Assembly: GCF_030129945.1 (NCBI RefSeq)
Contig: NZ_JARRAF010000018.1
Coordinates: forward strand, 1 to 64,000
Direction of reading: 5' to 3'
From: Parachitinimonas caeni
Lineage (GTDB): Bacteria; Pseudomonadota; Gammaproteobacteria; Burkholderiales; Chitinimonadaceae
Length of the DNA stretch: 64,000 bases
In this document: positions 8,444 through 17,782 of the stretch, piece by piece
Numbering within the stretch: position 1 is the first letter of the stretch
Layout: each line of letters begins with the position of its first letter
The notes under the pieces: model-generated
What the model was told of the DNA's origin: nothing
Databases searched by the model: none
What the model saw: the letters and a program-made list of their open reading frames with translations, nothing else
Translations under genes and position numbers: made by a program

Positions 8444-8953
8444 ATGAAATCTATCGCCTTGATCGCTCTGGCCCTTGCTGGCTCGGTATTCGCTGCAGAC
8501 AACGTATTGCCTGGCAACCTTCCTCCTGGCCCGGCACCGACAGGCAATAACGCCTATGGCGTCACCCCGCCTTCCGGTAAACCGATAGAAGACAAAGCGG
8601 GTTATCTGTCCTGGAAAACCCTGGCCAAGGTCGAGCCGGTGCCACAAGGCGCCACGTTTATTCCCAAATTTGACCCGGCGATTTCTGCCCTGAACAACAA
8701 AACCATCAAGCTGCAGGGCTTCATGCTGCCGCTGGGCATGGGCGAAGGCCAGAAGCATTTTGTGCTGACCGCCACGCCGCCCACCTGTTCATACTGCCTG
8801 CCTGGCGGGCCGGATCAGGTGGTCGAAATCAAGTCTACGCAGCCTGTTAAATTCAGCTACGAGCCGCTGCAACTGACCGGTAAATTCGTTGTGCTCAAGG
8901 ATGATCCGATGGGCATGTACTATCGCCTCGAAGATGCCAAGTTGATCAACTGA
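8444..8953 (+). CDS. Exported DUF3299-like protein
   Basis: A 169-residue protein with a signal peptide (MKSIALIALALAGSVFA, cut before ADN). The core LQGFMLPLGMGEGQKHFVLT followed by TPPTCSYCLPGGPDQVVEIKS fits the DUF3299 family, which has no established role; Cys115 and Cys118 form a CxxC that could bind metal or be redox active. The chosen ATG follows CTGGAATTCCGCC, only a modest ribosome-binding site. About 275 bases separate it from the previous gene, and a terminator follows at 9001, so it is probably transcribed alone. Confidence 0.8.
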   Translation: MKSIALIALALAGSVFAADNVLPGNLPPGPAPTGNNAYGVTPPSGKPIEDKAGYLSWKTLAKVEPVPQGATFIPKFDPAISALNNKTIKLQGFMLPLGMGEGQKHFVLTATPPTCSYCLPGGPDQVVEIKSTQPVKFSYEPLQLTGKFVVLKDDPMGMYYRLEDAKLIN

Positions 8954-9000
8954 CCAAACACCGGGGCCGGACCCAACGCCGGCCGACGGTCCAGACAATG

Positions 9001-9030
9001 AAAGAGCTGCTGCGGCAGCTCTTTTTATTT
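9001..9030 (+). terminator. Rho-independent terminator
   Basis: AAAGAGCTGC (9001-9010) pairs with GCAGCTCTTT (9015-9024) around a TGCG tetraloop, then TTATTT follows. Confidence 0.88.
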
Positions 9031-9125
9031 CCCTTGAGCTGTGTAGAGGGGCTGCCCTGTTGCTGGGGGATTGGCTAATAGCTATCTCAAGCTCATTCGA
9101 AGGCTGGTCAAATTGTCTGTTTCAA

Positions 9126-9157
9126 TTGAGAATAGTTTTCGTTGTGATTATCATTAA
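9126..9157. promoter_or_regulatory. Fur-box-like operator upstream of the imelysin cluster
   Basis: The complement of 9145-9155 reads AATGATAATCA, matching the centre of the Fur consensus GATAATGATAATCATTATC. A second AT-rich half (TGAGAATAGTTTTC, 9127-9140) lies beside it. The site is in the 437-base gap before four genes of a known iron-regulated family set. Iron-dependent repression by Fur is inferred from motif and context. Confidence 0.65.
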
Positions 9158-9390
9158 CCCTGATTTTGATGTGGTTATCAGGCGTTTTCGCTGAAAAATT
9201 GCGTTATTGACCGTCATTCTTGTGATGTGGGCACTCGCCATGGTCAGTTGCTTTTGAGTTCTGGTGAGTAGGTTGATCGGGTTGGGTCTCTTCTGCGTTG
9301 CCCGATCGCCGTGACCACACAAAACTTGGCAGCAATGCCCAATCCCCGACCGGTGCGCCGGCCGTCCCTATCTTCTTGTCGAGGTATCTT

Positions 9391-10542
9391 GTGAAGTTAT
9401 CCCGCGTGTTGAGTGCCAGCCTGCTGGCTGCTGCCCTGTATACCCCATCGGCTTTCGCTGTCGAACAAAGTGCTGTGCTCGACCAATACGGCGCAATCGT
9501 GCATGCCAACTATAGCGATACCCTCGCAGCCGCAAAATTGATGCAACAGGCTATCAAGTCATTCGTGGCTGAGCCCAGTGAGAAAAGCCTGGCGGATGCC
9601 CGCCAAGCCTGGCTGGCAGCGCGGGAATTCTATGGCCAGACCGAGGCTTTCCGTTTTTATGGTGGCCCGATTGACGATGACAAAGGCCCGGAAGGTCGAA
9701 TCAATGCCTGGCCTCTCGATGAAGCCTATATCGACTATGTGAAAGGCAAAGCCAAGGCCGGCATCATCAACAACAAGAAAGCCACCATCGACCGCGCCAA
9801 GCTGGTAGCGCTCAACGAGAAGGGCGGCGAAGAGAATATCAGCACTGGCTGGCACGCCATCGAATTCCTGTTGTGGGGGCAAGATCTGAACCCGAATGGC
9901 CCGGGCAATCGGGCGTTTACCGACTTCGTTGACGGCAAGCAGACCAATGCCGACCGTCGTCGCAAATACCTGCTCGAAGTCACGGACCAGCTGGTAGAGG
10001 ATCTGAACGGTCTGACCCAGGCTTGGGCGCCCGGCGCCGGTACTTACCGCACCCGCTTCAGCAAAGACAGCGACGCCCTGCGCAAGATGCTGACCGGGCT
10101 GGGGGTGCTGACGCGCGGTGAAATGGCGGGTGAGCGCATGGAAGTGGCGATGGATAGCCAGAATCAGGAAGACGAGCAGTCATGCTTTTCAGATAACACC
10201 CACCGTGATCTGGTCAACGACGCCATCGGTATCCGCAACGTCTGGCTCGGCCAATACAAGAAGGCGGATGGAAGTGTGCTGAGTGGCCCCTCCCTGCGTG
10301 ATCTGGTGGCCGACAAGGATGCAGCCCTGGCCGAGCGCGTCAGTAGTGACATCCAGGCATCGGTTGCGGCGATAGAAGCAATTCAAGCGCCGTTTGACCG
10401 CGAAATTGTCGGCAAGAAAGATGCGCCTGGCCGTAAGCGGGTACAGGCGGGTATCGACGCCCTGAAAAAGCAGGCACAAGGCTTGGCCGAGGCCGCCAAG
10501 CTGCTGGGCATCAAAAATCTGGCCATGAAGGCGAAGGATTGA
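9391..10542 (+). CDS. Imelysin-family protein (IrpA-like)
   Basis: An imelysin (peptidase M75-like) protein of 383 residues. Members are periplasmic or outer-membrane proteins induced by iron limitation, and direct peptidase activity is doubtful for many. The signature GxHxxE is present as GWHAIEFLLWGQD with GWHAIE at residues 153-158. The GTG start at 9391 has GAGG six bases upstream and gives a clean signal peptide ending AFA. It is the first gene of a cluster with a di-haem oxidoreductase four bases downstream, a second imelysin and a DUF1513 protein. A Fur-like site lies upstream. Confidence 0.9.
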   Translation: MKLSRVLSASLLAAALYTPSAFAVEQSAVLDQYGAIVHANYSDTLAAAKLMQQAIKSFVAEPSEKSLADARQAWLAAREFYGQTEAFRFYGGPIDDDKGPEGRINAWPLDEAYIDYVKGKAKAGIINNKKATIDRAKLVALNEKGGEENISTGWHAIEFLLWGQDLNPNGPGNRAFTDFVDGKQTNADRRRKYLLEVTDQLVEDLNGLTQAWAPGAGTYRTRFSKDSDALRKMLTGLGVLTRGEMAGERMEVAMDSQNQEDEQSCFSDNTHRDLVNDAIGIRNVWLGQYKKADGSVLSGPSLRDLVADKDAALAERVSSDIQASVAAIEAIQAPFDREIVGKKDAPGRKRVQAGIDALKKQAQGLAEAAKLLGIKNLAMKAKD

Positions 10543-10546
10543 CCTT

Positions 10547-11971
10547 ATGCAGAAGCATTATCGATGGCGGCAGTGCTTGCCCCTGTTGGCGATAGCCTCA
10601 ACCTGTCTGGTAGGTGCGACCGTGGAAAGCCCGGTCAGTGTGCCTGAAGATAAAGGGGCAGAGTATGCCGGGGGCGACACGACGGTATTTGAAACCGGGC
10701 GCAATGCGTTTTCGTTGCCTGCGGCCAACCTGAACGAGGCTCAGCGTACCGATTTCGCCATCGGCAATTCGTTTTTCAAGCGTAACTGGGTCGAAGCGCC
10801 GTCATCGACCAGTGCTCGTGATGGCTTGGGGCCGCACTTCATTGCCCGTTCCTGCGGGGCATGCCATACCGAAGATGGTCGCGGCGCACCGCCAGACTTC
10901 AAAAATGGCCTGCAGGCGGAACAACCGGTGGCATTGCTATTCCGCCTGTCGATTCCCGGCGTGGGCGAACATGGCAGCCCCAAGCCCGAACCGCGCTATG
11001 GCGGCCAGTTCAACAACGATGCGATCAGTGGTGTGAAACCCGAAGGGCGGGTAGAGATTCGCTACCGTGAAGTTGGTGGCAAGTTTGACGATGGCGAGCC
11101 CTACAGTCTGCGTCAGCCCGAATACAGGCTGACCCACCTGGCTTACGGAAAATTGCATCCGCAAACCATGGTGTCACCACGGGTGGCGCCACAGATGATC
11201 GGCCTGGGCTTGCTTGACGCGATCCGCCCGGAAGACATCGAAGCCAACGCAAAGCGACAGGCTGAAGCGGGGGGGGCGATTCACGGCCGACCCAACTGGG
11301 TGTGGGACGCCTATGCGCAGAAGGCTGTGATCGGCCGCTTTGGCTGGAAGGCCAATAGTGGCAGCATTGCCCACCAAAGCGCAGCGGCGTTCAATGGCGA
11401 CATCGGTATTACCTCAAGCCGTTTCCCGGCGGAAGAATGTATGCCGGTGCAGCGTGACTGCCAGAAAGCCCCGCGCGGCGGCAAGCCCGAGATTGACGAC
11501 GACAAGCTCGACAAGCTGATTTTCTACAGCCGTACTCAGGCCGTGCCGGCGCGGCGCAATCTGGCTGATCCGCGCGTCAAGGCGGGCGAAGCGGTCTTTC
11601 ACGCGGCGCAATGTGCGGTCTGCCACACGCCCAAATACACGACGGGTGTGCTCGAAGGTCTGCCTCAGGTGTCGAATCAGACCATCCGCCCCTATACCGA
11701 CTTGCTGCTGCACGATATGGGGCCGGGCCTCGGTGACGGCCGCCCCGATTTTCTGGCCAAGGGCAACGAATGGAAGACACCGCCTCTCTGGGGGCTGGGA
11801 CTGGTGCCGGTGGTCAATGGCCACAGCCATTATCTGCACGATGGTCGCGCACGCAACTTGATGGAAGCGGTGCTCTGGCACGGGGGAGAAGCCGAACCAT
11901 CGAAGCGGCAGGTGCTCAAGCTCAGCAAGCAGGATCGTGCCAATCTGATCTTCTTTCTGGAATCGCTGTAA
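10547..11971 (+). CDS. Di-haem oxidoreductase family protein (DUF1111, putative thiol oxidoreductase)
   Basis: A c-type cytochrome of 474 residues with two CxxCH sites, CGACH at 103-107 and CAVCH at 356-360, both followed by typical cytochrome-like sequence. The family (COG3488) is annotated as putative thiol oxidoreductase, but its substrate is not established. The N-terminus has a hydrophobic export segment with Cys20. The ATG lies four bases after the imelysin stop, implying translational coupling. In related iron-regulated clusters this gene sits between two imelysins, exactly as here, so a role in iron handling is inferred. Confidence 0.92.
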   Translation: MQKHYRWRQCLPLLAIASTCLVGATVESPVSVPEDKGAEYAGGDTTVFETGRNAFSLPAANLNEAQRTDFAIGNSFFKRNWVEAPSSTSARDGLGPHFIARSCGACHTEDGRGAPPDFKNGLQAEQPVALLFRLSIPGVGEHGSPKPEPRYGGQFNNDAISGVKPEGRVEIRYREVGGKFDDGEPYSLRQPEYRLTHLAYGKLHPQTMVSPRVAPQMIGLGLLDAIRPEDIEANAKRQAEAGGAIHGRPNWVWDAYAQKAVIGRFGWKANSGSIAHQSAAAFNGDIGITSSRFPAEECMPVQRDCQKAPRGGKPEIDDDKLDKLIFYSRTQAVPARRNLADPRVKAGEAVFHAAQCAVCHTPKYTTGVLEGLPQVSNQTIRPYTDLLLHDMGPGLGDGRPDFLAKGNEWKTPPLWGLGLVPVVNGHSHYLHDGRARNLMEAVLWHGGEAEPSKRQVLKLSKQDRANLIFFLESL

Positions 11972-12035
11972 ATGGCGGTTCAGCACATGAACTGCCACTT
12001 GAACTGTTATCTGAATGGGTAGGACAAGGTTAACC

Positions 12036-13022
12036 ATGCGAAAACTCGGTATTGCCATATTGTCATTGGCCAGCCTGACGGCCTGGGCGAATGAGCCGGT
12101 AGATCCGGCCTGGGTCAGCGCCGTCAAAGCAGTACAAGCCAAGCGGGTGGATCAGTTCAAACAGCAGTCACATTGGCTGCACGAGGCTGTCAAGGCCTTG
12201 TGTATCAAGCCCGGTGTGGCGGGTCTTAACAGTGCTCGTCGGGCCTGGATGGATGCGGACTCTGCCCTGCATGGCGTAGAAGCTGCGGCGATGGGACCGA
12301 CTTTGGCGCGTCGTACCGTGCGGGTCGTGGGATTTCGTCCTACCCGGGTCGAAATGATCGAAACGGCCGTTGCCGAGGCGGATGTCGAGCCCAGTCTGGC
12401 GGCATCGGGCCTACCGGCACTCGAATATCTGCTGTTTGATAAAGGCGACGCCAACCGCCAACTGACACTCCTGCGGCAGGCCAAGCGTTGCCAATACACG
12501 ACTGGCCGGGCGGCGGCAGTGGAAGCCGAAGCACTGGCGCTTCAGGCCGACTGGCAAGCTTTCCTCACCCAGACTACGGGCAGCGAAGCCGTAGTGGCCG
12601 ATCTCGTCAACCAGTCGTTGGGGTTGATCGACAGCTGGCGCAGCGGTCGCAATGCCAAGCTGCGGCGCGACAAACCCCTGCAAGCGGCCGAGTACCTGCA
12701 ATGGCGTGATGGCACGAGCCGTCGCCTGGCCAACCACCTGTCTGCACTCGAAGCGCTGTGGCAGGCAGGCGATGCCGGGCACAAGCTGGCTGATGTCGCC
12801 ATGGTGCGCGGCGGCAGGCCCGATCTGGCCTCACGCCTGACTGCCGCAATGGCCAGCTTGCGCGACACGCAGAAAGCGTTTCAGCAGGCCAAGCCAACTC
12901 AGGCTGCCGAATCGTTGGCAGCGCTGCAAAAGCAGATGACCGCGCTTCGGCTGCTGCTGGAGTCGGAGCTGGCACCAATGCTTGGCGTCACCATTACTTT
13001 CAACGAAGCGGACGGCGATTGA
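12036..13022 (+). CDS. Second imelysin-family protein (COG3489-like)
   Basis: A 328-residue imelysin paralogue with a signal peptide (MRKLGIAILSLASLTAWA). The usual GxHxxE is replaced by GLPALEYLLFD, a form common in this second-imelysin branch, so the His of the motif is missing. ATG 12036 was chosen because it starts the signal peptide and follows AAGG; an in-frame ATG at 12015 would add seven unlikely residues. Its stop overlaps the start of the next gene in TGATG, so the two should be coupled. The function is unproven, but cluster membership points to iron. Confidence 0.88.
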   Translation: MRKLGIAILSLASLTAWANEPVDPAWVSAVKAVQAKRVDQFKQQSHWLHEAVKALCIKPGVAGLNSARRAWMDADSALHGVEAAAMGPTLARRTVRVVGFRPTRVEMIETAVAEADVEPSLAASGLPALEYLLFDKGDANRQLTLLRQAKRCQYTTGRAAAVEAEALALQADWQAFLTQTTGSEAVVADLVNQSLGLIDSWRSGRNAKLRRDKPLQAAEYLQWRDGTSRRLANHLSALEALWQAGDAGHKLADVAMVRGGRPDLASRLTAAMASLRDTQKAFQQAKPTQAAESLAALQKQMTALRLLLESELAPMLGVTITFNEADGD

Positions 13023-14080
13023 TGCTGAACCGCCGCCATCTGCTCTACGCGCTTGCGAGTGCGCCACTGCTGGCCAGTGCGGCCGGACGGCTGGCGCCCA
13101 AGCCGGGCACGCTGCTGGCCGCCTGGGAGCAAGGTGGCGATTACTTTGCGGGCGATGCGCTGCACCCCGAACGTGGCATCCGGTTACCGGCACGTGGGCA
13201 TGGTCTGCTTGTAGACCGACGTCGCCCTGGCACGGCTATTGTCATGGCGCGCCGGCCAGGTGACTGGCTGTTGCGCATCGACTGGCAGCGAGGGCGCTTG
13301 CTGCAGCAGATGGACGCCAGTCTCGATCGCTACTTTTTTGGCCACGGTTGTTTCAGCGCGGATGGCCATAGCCTGTTTACCAGCGAGTGTGATGTGGCCA
13401 CCAGCCAGGGCGTGATTGCGCGTCGTGACCCACGCACTCTCAAAGTTCTGGCTGAGTTCCCCAGTGGCGGGATTGGTCCGCATGAAATACTGATGTTGGC
13501 GGATGGCAGCCTGCTGGTCGCCAACGGTGGTATCGCCACCTTGCCCGAAACTGGCCGGCGCAAGCTCAATCTCGACACCATGCAACCCAGCCTGGTCCGG
13601 CTCGATGCCGGCAGCGGCAAGGTTCTGGCCGAATACACGCTGGATGACAGCAAGCTGTCGATTCGCCATCTGGCGCAGTCTGCCGATGGCACAGTGGGCG
13701 TCGCCCTGCAGGATGAATCGGGCCCGACGCCGGCCAAACCGCTACTGGCATTGCTGAGAGATGGCCAGCTGCAGCTGGCCCCGACCTCACCCGCCCTGGC
13801 GGTGCGCATGGCCGGTTATGCGGCCAGTGTGGCGGCGCTGGGCGATTGCTTTGCCATTTCCTGCCCGAAAGGGGGCGTAGTGGCGATCTGGCGCAGCACG
13901 GGTGAATGGGTCGGCCAATACGAACTGGCCGGCGCTGCGGGCCTGGTCGCCGTCGATGGCCATTGGCAGGCTTCGAGCGAGGCCGGCGTGCTGGCCCGGC
14001 TAGCGCCGGCTGCTACCTTAATGGAGCAGCATGTGGCGCGTGGCATCCGGTGGGATAATCACCTCGTCTGGGCCGACTGA
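13022..14080 (+). CDS. DUF1513 beta-propeller-like exported protein
   Basis: A 352-residue protein of the DUF1513 family (COG3490), regularly encoded last in imelysin/di-haem oxidoreductase clusters. The N-terminus MLNRRHLLYALASAPLLASA has a twin arginine and looks like a possible Tat signal. Blade-like strands recur (GHGCFSADGHSLFTSECD, GGIGPHEILMLADGSLLVAN, DSKLSIRHLAQSADGTVGVA). The ATG overlaps the stop of the previous imelysin by one base. The biochemical role is unknown. Confidence 0.9.
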   Translation: MLNRRHLLYALASAPLLASAAGRLAPKPGTLLAAWEQGGDYFAGDALHPERGIRLPARGHGLLVDRRRPGTAIVMARRPGDWLLRIDWQRGRLLQQMDASLDRYFFGHGCFSADGHSLFTSECDVATSQGVIARRDPRTLKVLAEFPSGGIGPHEILMLADGSLLVANGGIATLPETGRRKLNLDTMQPSLVRLDAGSGKVLAEYTLDDSKLSIRHLAQSADGTVGVALQDESGPTPAKPLLALLRDGQLQLAPTSPALAVRMAGYAASVAALGDCFAISCPKGGVVAIWRSTGEWVGQYELAGAAGLVAVDGHWQASSEAGVLARLAPAATLMEQHVARGIRWDNHLVWAD

Positions 14081-14205
14081 GCGGGCCCTTCCGCACATTT
14101 CAGCCGTACCTTGCGGCTGTGGCGCCTATCCTATCCTTTGAACACAACGGGTCTGCCGCGCCCTGTGGCGGACCGTACAACGCCAACCCGGTTTCAACGA
14201 TACCC

Positions 14206-15444
14206 ATGACCCAACCCAATATTGCCATTATCGGCGGTGGCCCCGCCGGGCTGATGGCGGCAGAAGTGCTGGCTAAAGCCGGTCTGACTGTCGATCTTTT
14301 CGATGCCATGCCCTCCGTCGGCCGGAAATTCCTGCTGGCGGGCATTGGCGGCATGAACATTACCCATTCCGAACCTTACGATCGCTTTATCAGCCGCTAC
14401 GGTGAACGCCGCGCGGCGCTGCAAGCCATGCTCGATGATTTCGGCCCCGATGAGCTGTGTGGCTGGATTCATGGCCTCGGCATCGACACCTTCGTTGGTA
14501 GCTCCGGCCGCGTCTTTCCTACTGATATGAAGGCCGCCCCGTTGCTGCGGGCATGGTTGCACCGGTTGAAAGCCGCTGGCGTACGCATCCATGCCCGTCA
14601 CCGCTGGCTGGGCTGGAGCGATGACGGCAGCCTGCGGCTGGCCACAGCCGATGGCGAACTCTGCTATCCCGCCATAGCCACCATCCTGGCACTGGGGGGC
14701 GGCAGCTGGCCGCGCCTGGGGTCGGACGGCAGCTGGCAAGCGTTGCTGGCCGAGCAGGGGGCGGATATTGCGCCCCTGCGCCCGGCCAACTGCGGCTTCG
14801 ATCTGGCCTGGAGCGAGCACTTTCGCAGTCGCCATGCCGGAGAGCCGCTCAAAACCGTGGGCCTGGGCTTTACCGATCTTGGTGGTCAGCACGAATACAA
14901 AATCGGCGAACTCATGGTGAGCGAGCATGGCCTGGAAGGCAGCCTGATCTACGCCTTCTCCGGCCGCCTGCGCGATACCCTCGAGGCCCACGGCAGCGCC
15001 ACTTTCACCCTCGACCTGGCTCCCGGCAAGACGGCCGAGCGCGTGTTGGCGGAAGTCAGTCATCCGCGCGGCTCACGCTCGCTCTCGAGCCATCTTCAGA
15101 GCAAGGTGGGCATCAGCGGCGTCAGGGCCAGCCTGCTGCGCGAATTACTCGACAAAGACCGCTTCAATGATCCGGCACGGCTGGCGGCAGCGATCAAGGC
15201 ACTACCGGTGACTGTACGTGCCACGCGACCGATCGACGAAGCCATCAGCAGTGCGGGGGGCGTGCGCTTTGACTCACTCGACGCTGGCTTGATGCTCACC
15301 TGCCGCCCCGGCGTCTTTTGTGCTGGTGAAATGCTCGACTGGGAAGCGCCAACAGGTGGCTACCTGCTCACCGCCTGCTTTGCCAGCGGCCGTTGGGCCG
15401 GCCAGGCTGCCTTGCGCTGGCTGCAGACACAGAGCCTGGGTTAG
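14206..15444 (+). CDS. FAD-dependent flavoprotein, HI0933/TIGR03862-like
   Basis: A 412-residue flavoprotein of unknown substrate. The N-terminal Rossmann motif IAIIGGGPAGLMAAEVL binds FAD, followed by SVGRKFLLAGIGGMNITHSE, typical of HI0933-like proteins. The C-terminus ends with CAGEMLDWEAPTGGYLLTA, the second FAD-contact motif of the family. The ATG at 14206 starts the first strand directly; an upstream in-frame start would add 29 unrelated residues. It follows the iron cluster by 125 bases and need not belong to it. Confidence 0.88.
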   Translation: MTQPNIAIIGGGPAGLMAAEVLAKAGLTVDLFDAMPSVGRKFLLAGIGGMNITHSEPYDRFISRYGERRAALQAMLDDFGPDELCGWIHGLGIDTFVGSSGRVFPTDMKAAPLLRAWLHRLKAAGVRIHARHRWLGWSDDGSLRLATADGELCYPAIATILALGGGSWPRLGSDGSWQALLAEQGADIAPLRPANCGFDLAWSEHFRSRHAGEPLKTVGLGFTDLGGQHEYKIGELMVSEHGLEGSLIYAFSGRLRDTLEAHGSATFTLDLAPGKTAERVLAEVSHPRGSRSLSSHLQSKVGISGVRASLLRELLDKDRFNDPARLAAAIKALPVTVRATRPIDEAISSAGGVRFDSLDAGLMLTCRPGVFCAGEMLDWEAPTGGYLLTACFASGRWAGQAALRWLQTQSLG

Positions 15445-15523
15445 CCTTGTCTACATTCGGCCCGGCCCGACCGGATTAGGGCACCGGGCCGGTCTAACAG
15501 ACCAAGCAAGAGGGGACAAATCC

Positions 15524-16339
15524 ATGCCTATGCAGAAATACCGATGGTGGGTGGGCGCGAGCTGTCTAATGCTGGCAGTGGCCGGGCAGCAGGCTTGGGC
15601 GGGTAGTGCCGAGATGCCGTTCAAAGTGGCTGGCAAATTCCGCCGCGTTCCGGTTGAGCCTTTCCTCTGCCGGAGTGACGCTCCCCCCAAGTGCCCTGCA
15701 GTGCTGGCGGCAGCCGAAAAACTGGCCGCTGCGGATTGCACCCGGCAAGGCGGTGAGCTGAGCAACCGCAAGGCCACGGCCGATGCCGAGCACCTCTATG
15801 CCTACGACCTCAATGGCGATGGCCGCCCCGAATACGCCTTCAACACCCGCGATATGTATGAGTGCTCGGCAGCACCGATCGCCGACTGCCCCGATGCCAC
15901 CTGCGCCTACACGCTCTACCAGCAGCAAGGCGGGCAGTGGCAAGTCATCGGCCACATGAAAGACCCCGAACACAGCAAGATCCTTTCCAGCAGCACCGAT
16001 GGCTATGCCGACCTGCTGCAGGACGAACACCGCAGCCCCCTCATCTCGCAATGGCAGGCCGGCAGCTACGCCAGAACCCGCGCCCGCTGGGGCAACTGGT
16101 GGCTACAGACCGCAGACATGAACGACCCGCTGCTGGGGCAGTGGTCCGACCTTGCCGAAGGCAGCCCTGTCCTTGCCACCCCGGCCGACAACGCCAAAGT
16201 CCTCTACACCCAGCCCGCCGGCGCCAGCTTCGTCCGCATCATCGGCCGCGTCGTCAGCAAACCGGATTTTTATTACGTGAACACCTGCCAGGCCTGTGGC
16301 GATGGGTTTGTGAAGAAGGTCGATATTAAGAAGCAGTAG
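15524..16339 (+). CDS. Exported protein of unknown function with a calcium-loop-like motif
   Basis: I do not recognise this 271-residue protein. It has a signal peptide (GASCLMLAVAGQQAWA) and a mature region with several cysteines. DLNGDGRPEY at 95-104 resembles the calcium-binding loops of FG-GAP or dockerin-like repeats. Cysteines come in close pairs (TCQACGDG near the end), suggesting disulfides. ATG 15524 has AGAGGGGAC upstream. It follows the flavoprotein by 79 bases in the same direction. Confidence 0.7.
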   Translation: MPMQKYRWWVGASCLMLAVAGQQAWAGSAEMPFKVAGKFRRVPVEPFLCRSDAPPKCPAVLAAAEKLAAADCTRQGGELSNRKATADAEHLYAYDLNGDGRPEYAFNTRDMYECSAAPIADCPDATCAYTLYQQQGGQWQVIGHMKDPEHSKILSSSTDGYADLLQDEHRSPLISQWQAGSYARTRARWGNWWLQTADMNDPLLGQWSDLAEGSPVLATPADNAKVLYTQPAGASFVRIIGRVVSKPDFYYVNTCQACGDGFVKKVDIKKQ

Positions 16340-16596
16340 CAGGCTGTGAGCTGTGTAGGCGGTAACTCATGATCGGGACGAGTTCTCAAGTTGGTTAATT
16401 AGCGTACGCAAAGGTATCTGGCCCGATAGAGGGGCCTGCTATGTCCAAGTACGGAATCTGGTGGAACCCAACAGATCGGCAACATTATGCTTGGACAAGA
16501 TGGCTCACTCCGGAAATCATAAAGTTTTGCGCAAGCCTCGGCTGATCTCGCCCGACGCTTCCGATCGACCCTCGCAGCTTGAGGAAGGAATGCACC

Positions 16597-17757
16597 ATGA
16601 ATAAGCACTTGTCGAGTTCAGTATTGGGTATCTACCTAGCGGTGGGAGCGCTCACCCCGGTGCTATCAGCCGAGGTCCATCGCTGTACGAATAGCAGTGG
16701 GGAAACGGTATTTCAGGACATGCCTTGCAAGGGATCTGCGCCACGCAACGCCGATGCAGGGGGCGGGTCAAGATCAAGCAACACCCCCATGCCGGCTAGC
16801 CCCAATGACAGAGAGTTCATTCAGCTTAGTGAGCAGACGCGTCTATTGGCGCATCCTGGGCCAGGTCTGAAAGAGCCACCACCACCGGATGCGGCCCCTG
16901 ATCCACGGGCCAATGCCGACGCAGATCTAAAGGCGCTCACCGAAAAACTGAAGCGCGAGAGCGAAGCTCTGCAATTGCAACGAGCCCGGCAAGCCCAGCA
17001 AGTGCAACAGGCAACCAATGCCGCTTCAAAGAGTAAGCCTGCCCCGCAAAACGACAAGGCGGCGCAAGACGCTGAGCGTGCCAAACGCTTCCAGCCACAA
17101 CTGCCATACGGCCTGTGGCCCTGGCTACCGGCCTCACTTTTCATGCTAGGAGTTTTGGGTTATGTGCTGCCATTTCTGCGCAGCTCAATGCGTGACATGC
17201 TTGATGGCCAAGATCGCAATGATCCCGAGGCCCGTTTGTCCGAGCCGCTCGCGACAATTGTGTCGATTTTGCATCTACAGCAGTGGTTCGTGAACTACCG
17301 TGGCCCGTGGTGGCGCAGTGCTGCGCTAGGCAGCTCATGGATATTGTTGTGGTACGCCGTACTAAGCCGCACCGACCTATTCATTACCCTGTTTTGGTGC
17401 AGCTTCGCGCTCCCCCTTATATTCTGGAGCGTGTATCGCGGTGCGCGCTATCGCTTTGGCCTGCTGGGAGAGTACGACTATTACGAGCGGCAGGATTTTC
17501 CCGAGCTATATGGTGATGATGCAGATAGCCCGTATGAAATTCCTGAAGATGCGCCTCAGCGACTGAACGAGCAGATAGTAGTATGCGCCGGGCTCGCTTT
17601 TATCAGTGGGATCGCCGCATGGTGGCTAGCTGGTGGCTCCTTTATTTCCAATGTGCTGTTTATCATCTTCGGTGGGGTCGCCGCCGTCGCCACTGTGATG
17701 CTGCTTGGTGCAGTGTTGCTACGTGTCTATTTATTGATACGGCTGAATGACCATTGA
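16597..17757 (+). CDS. DUF4124-like membrane protein with several transmembrane segments
   Basis: A 386-residue protein. After a signal peptide comes VHRCTNSSGETVFQDMPCKG, the pattern of the DUF4124 domain (strand, Cys, SG, Cys). A Pro-rich linker and a Gln/Ala-rich, probably coiled-coil, stretch (130-170) follow. The C-terminal half has about five hydrophobic segments (WPWLPASLFMLGVLGYVLPF, SWILLWYAVL, LFWCSFALPLIFW, VVCAGLAFISGIAAWW, LFIIFGGVAAVATVMLLGAV). ATG 16597 has AGGAAGG upstream. DUF4124 domains usually occur in small soluble periplasmic proteins, so the fusion to a polytopic domain is noteworthy. Function unknown. Confidence 0.75.
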   Translation: MNKHLSSSVLGIYLAVGALTPVLSAEVHRCTNSSGETVFQDMPCKGSAPRNADAGGGSRSSNTPMPASPNDREFIQLSEQTRLLAHPGPGLKEPPPPDAAPDPRANADADLKALTEKLKRESEALQLQRARQAQQVQQATNAASKSKPAPQNDKAAQDAERAKRFQPQLPYGLWPWLPASLFMLGVLGYVLPFLRSSMRDMLDGQDRNDPEARLSEPLATIVSILHLQQWFVNYRGPWWRSAALGSSWILLWYAVLSRTDLFITLFWCSFALPLIFWSVYRGARYRFGLLGEYDYYERQDFPELYGDDADSPYEIPEDAPQRLNEQIVVCAGLAFISGIAAWWLAGGSFISNVLFIIFGGVAAVATVMLLGAVLLRVYLLIRLNDH

Positions 17758-17782
17758 GACATCCCTAATACTGGGAGCCAGC

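Noticed and set aside
16442-16497. Inverted repeat TGTCCAAG...CTTGGACA with a 40-base loop
   Set aside because: Short arms with a long loop, no T tract and no similarity to other repeats; could be chance.
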